Source: Lingula anatina (lineage: Eukaryota > Brachiopoda > Lingulata > Lingulida > Lingulidae). Taken from it: a stretch of DNA of 48,366 nt. Numbering within the stretch: the first letter of the stretch is position 1; each line of letters starts with the position of its first letter. The position numbers were made by a program, and so were the translations under genes. Shown here in pieces: positions 47,524 through 48,366 of the stretch. Location: assembly GCF_001039355.2 (NCBI RefSeq), contig NW_019775291.1, positions 1,057,853 through 1,106,218 of the forward strand, given 5' to 3'. A model generated the notes under the pieces. It searched no databases, was not told the origin of the DNA, and saw nothing but the letters and a program-made list of their open reading frames with translations.

Positions 47524-47604
47524 ATGTCCTCTTTGTTCGGTTTGCCCAACATTTTCGGCGGAAAAAGCCACAGGAAGTCAGATGAACTGCAAAGTAGACT
47601 TGAG
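47524..47604 (+). CDS. First exon of a paralogous coiled-coil gene (gene B), 3' partial
   Basis: ATG 47524 opens a 27-residue exon (MSSLFGLPNIFGGKSHRKSD...RLE) ending at a GTAACT donor in phase 0. This matches the place, size and phase of gene A exon 1 (MSNFNPLNW...KKLE). The preceding block and following intron are clearly duplicated from the same source as gene A, while the coding residues have diverged. The charged end ELQSRLE suggests that a coiled-coil exon follows beyond the window. Confidence 0.65.
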
Positions 47605-47998
47605 GTAACTAGCATTATATTGTTGGCTTCATTTGGTAGGCTACACACAGTATCAAAATTCACGCTATAGGCTATAATCTTTTCTTGTGTTGAGTCCGTC
47701 ATTCTACAAAATTATGATACGCCATTATCTCCACCCTTAAAACATCGGCTTTCTAAGTCTACAACTTTAGGAGTTAACTATCATATATCAGATGAGGGAA
47801 AACGCACATCATTTACTGGTGGGGGTTGTAGATGAAGGAGTATGATTACAGATAGTCTCTGGGTTTAGTTTTGGTTGTAGGGCCTACGCCGCTAGTTTCA
47901 CTTTCGTACGTACCAGATCTGAGCTTTTCCTTTGAAAACATGAATGGAGTTCATCAACATGTAATGTCACCCCTCCATTATCATCATCATCATCATCA

Positions 47999-48034
<36 letters not shown>

Positions 48035-48366
48035 TAGGCCTACCATCCCCCACCCCTCTGCTCGGAAACTTTCAATTTTAAATAAAAGATTCATGGAATT
48101 TGGAGTCAACTCCGCAACGAACCCCGGTGTGTGCCCGTAGATTAAGCAGTTTCGTTGAAGAAAGTCTGGTGATGGATGAGTGTTGCCTGTAGGCCCTACC
48201 TCTGCATCTACAAATAATATATTATATATATGGCTATATAATTTTTCAAAATGAGTGTAAACAAGTGTATATTTTGATGTAGGCCCCTATAGCTCCCCCT
48301 TCAAACATCGCTTATGTCTGCGGCAGGTTTGATTGACAAGCATGTGTGTGTGTGTGTGTGTGTGTG
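47605..48366 (+). repeat. Intron 1 of gene B with duplicated microsatellites and a (TG)n end
   Basis: AACATGAATGGAGTTCATCA at 47938 and GTAATGTCACCCC repeat the sequence of gene A intron 1 (40423). CAT, CT and AC repeats at 47976-48034 and TCTGGTGATGGA(T/G)GAGTGTTGCC follow in the same order. (TG)n occupies 48344-48366 at the window edge. Confidence 0.7.

Overview
This is an intron-rich, AT-rich animal nuclear window. There are no bacterial operons, and genes are assembled from many short GT-AG exons separated by repeat-filled introns. A PBX-like but divergent TALE homeobox gene, an apparently intronless divergent rhodopsin-class GPCR, and many small inverted-repeat DNA elements fit an invertebrate, most likely a spiralian such as a mollusc or brachiopod. 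No species call can be made from sequence alone. Exons were assembled by hand from reading frame, splice sites and remembered human orthologues.

Left part (1-20 kb): the 3' six exons of a TALE homeobox gene (103-4241, +) are followed by a long convergent gene, ERCC2/XPD (minus strand, 18 exons found, 19888 down to 5419). ERCC2 hosts two other genes: the octanoyltransferase LIPT2 (18731-19423, same strand) in intron 1, and an intronless GPCR (9845-10777, opposite strand) in intron 13. The last ~210 residues of XPD are not found between 5419 and 1. Either the homeobox gene also sits inside an ERCC2 intron, or the gene or assembly is broken there.

Middle (20-33 kb): PEX6 (peroxisomal AAA ATPase, 19 exons, 20014-31698, +) is complete and is divergent from ERCC2 across a 125-bp shared promoter with an adjoining ETS-like site and E-box. 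Introns of both genes carry copies of one foldback MITE family with 3-bp TWA-like target duplications, one nested in another element. Both genes also show a fossil tandem duplication that copies an exon boundary.

Right part (33-48 kb): a three-exon type I membrane protein with a single SUEL/Gal-lectin-like ectodomain (33138-37742, -) carries a dead LINE in intron 2. Beyond it lies the most interesting locus: a small gene family encoding a coiled coil followed by an unassigned alpha/beta domain with an SRxGTD-type motif. Gene A (40007-41951) has its whole two-exon domain module duplicated downstream (42108-42828), with identical splice phases and its own stop, so one N-terminus could be joined to either C-terminal domain. 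A second gene (first exon 47524-47604) has the same duplicated upstream block and intron-1 microsatellites. Its upstream block has been split by a 936-bp TIR element and an ~870-bp LINE fragment, both with visible target duplications.
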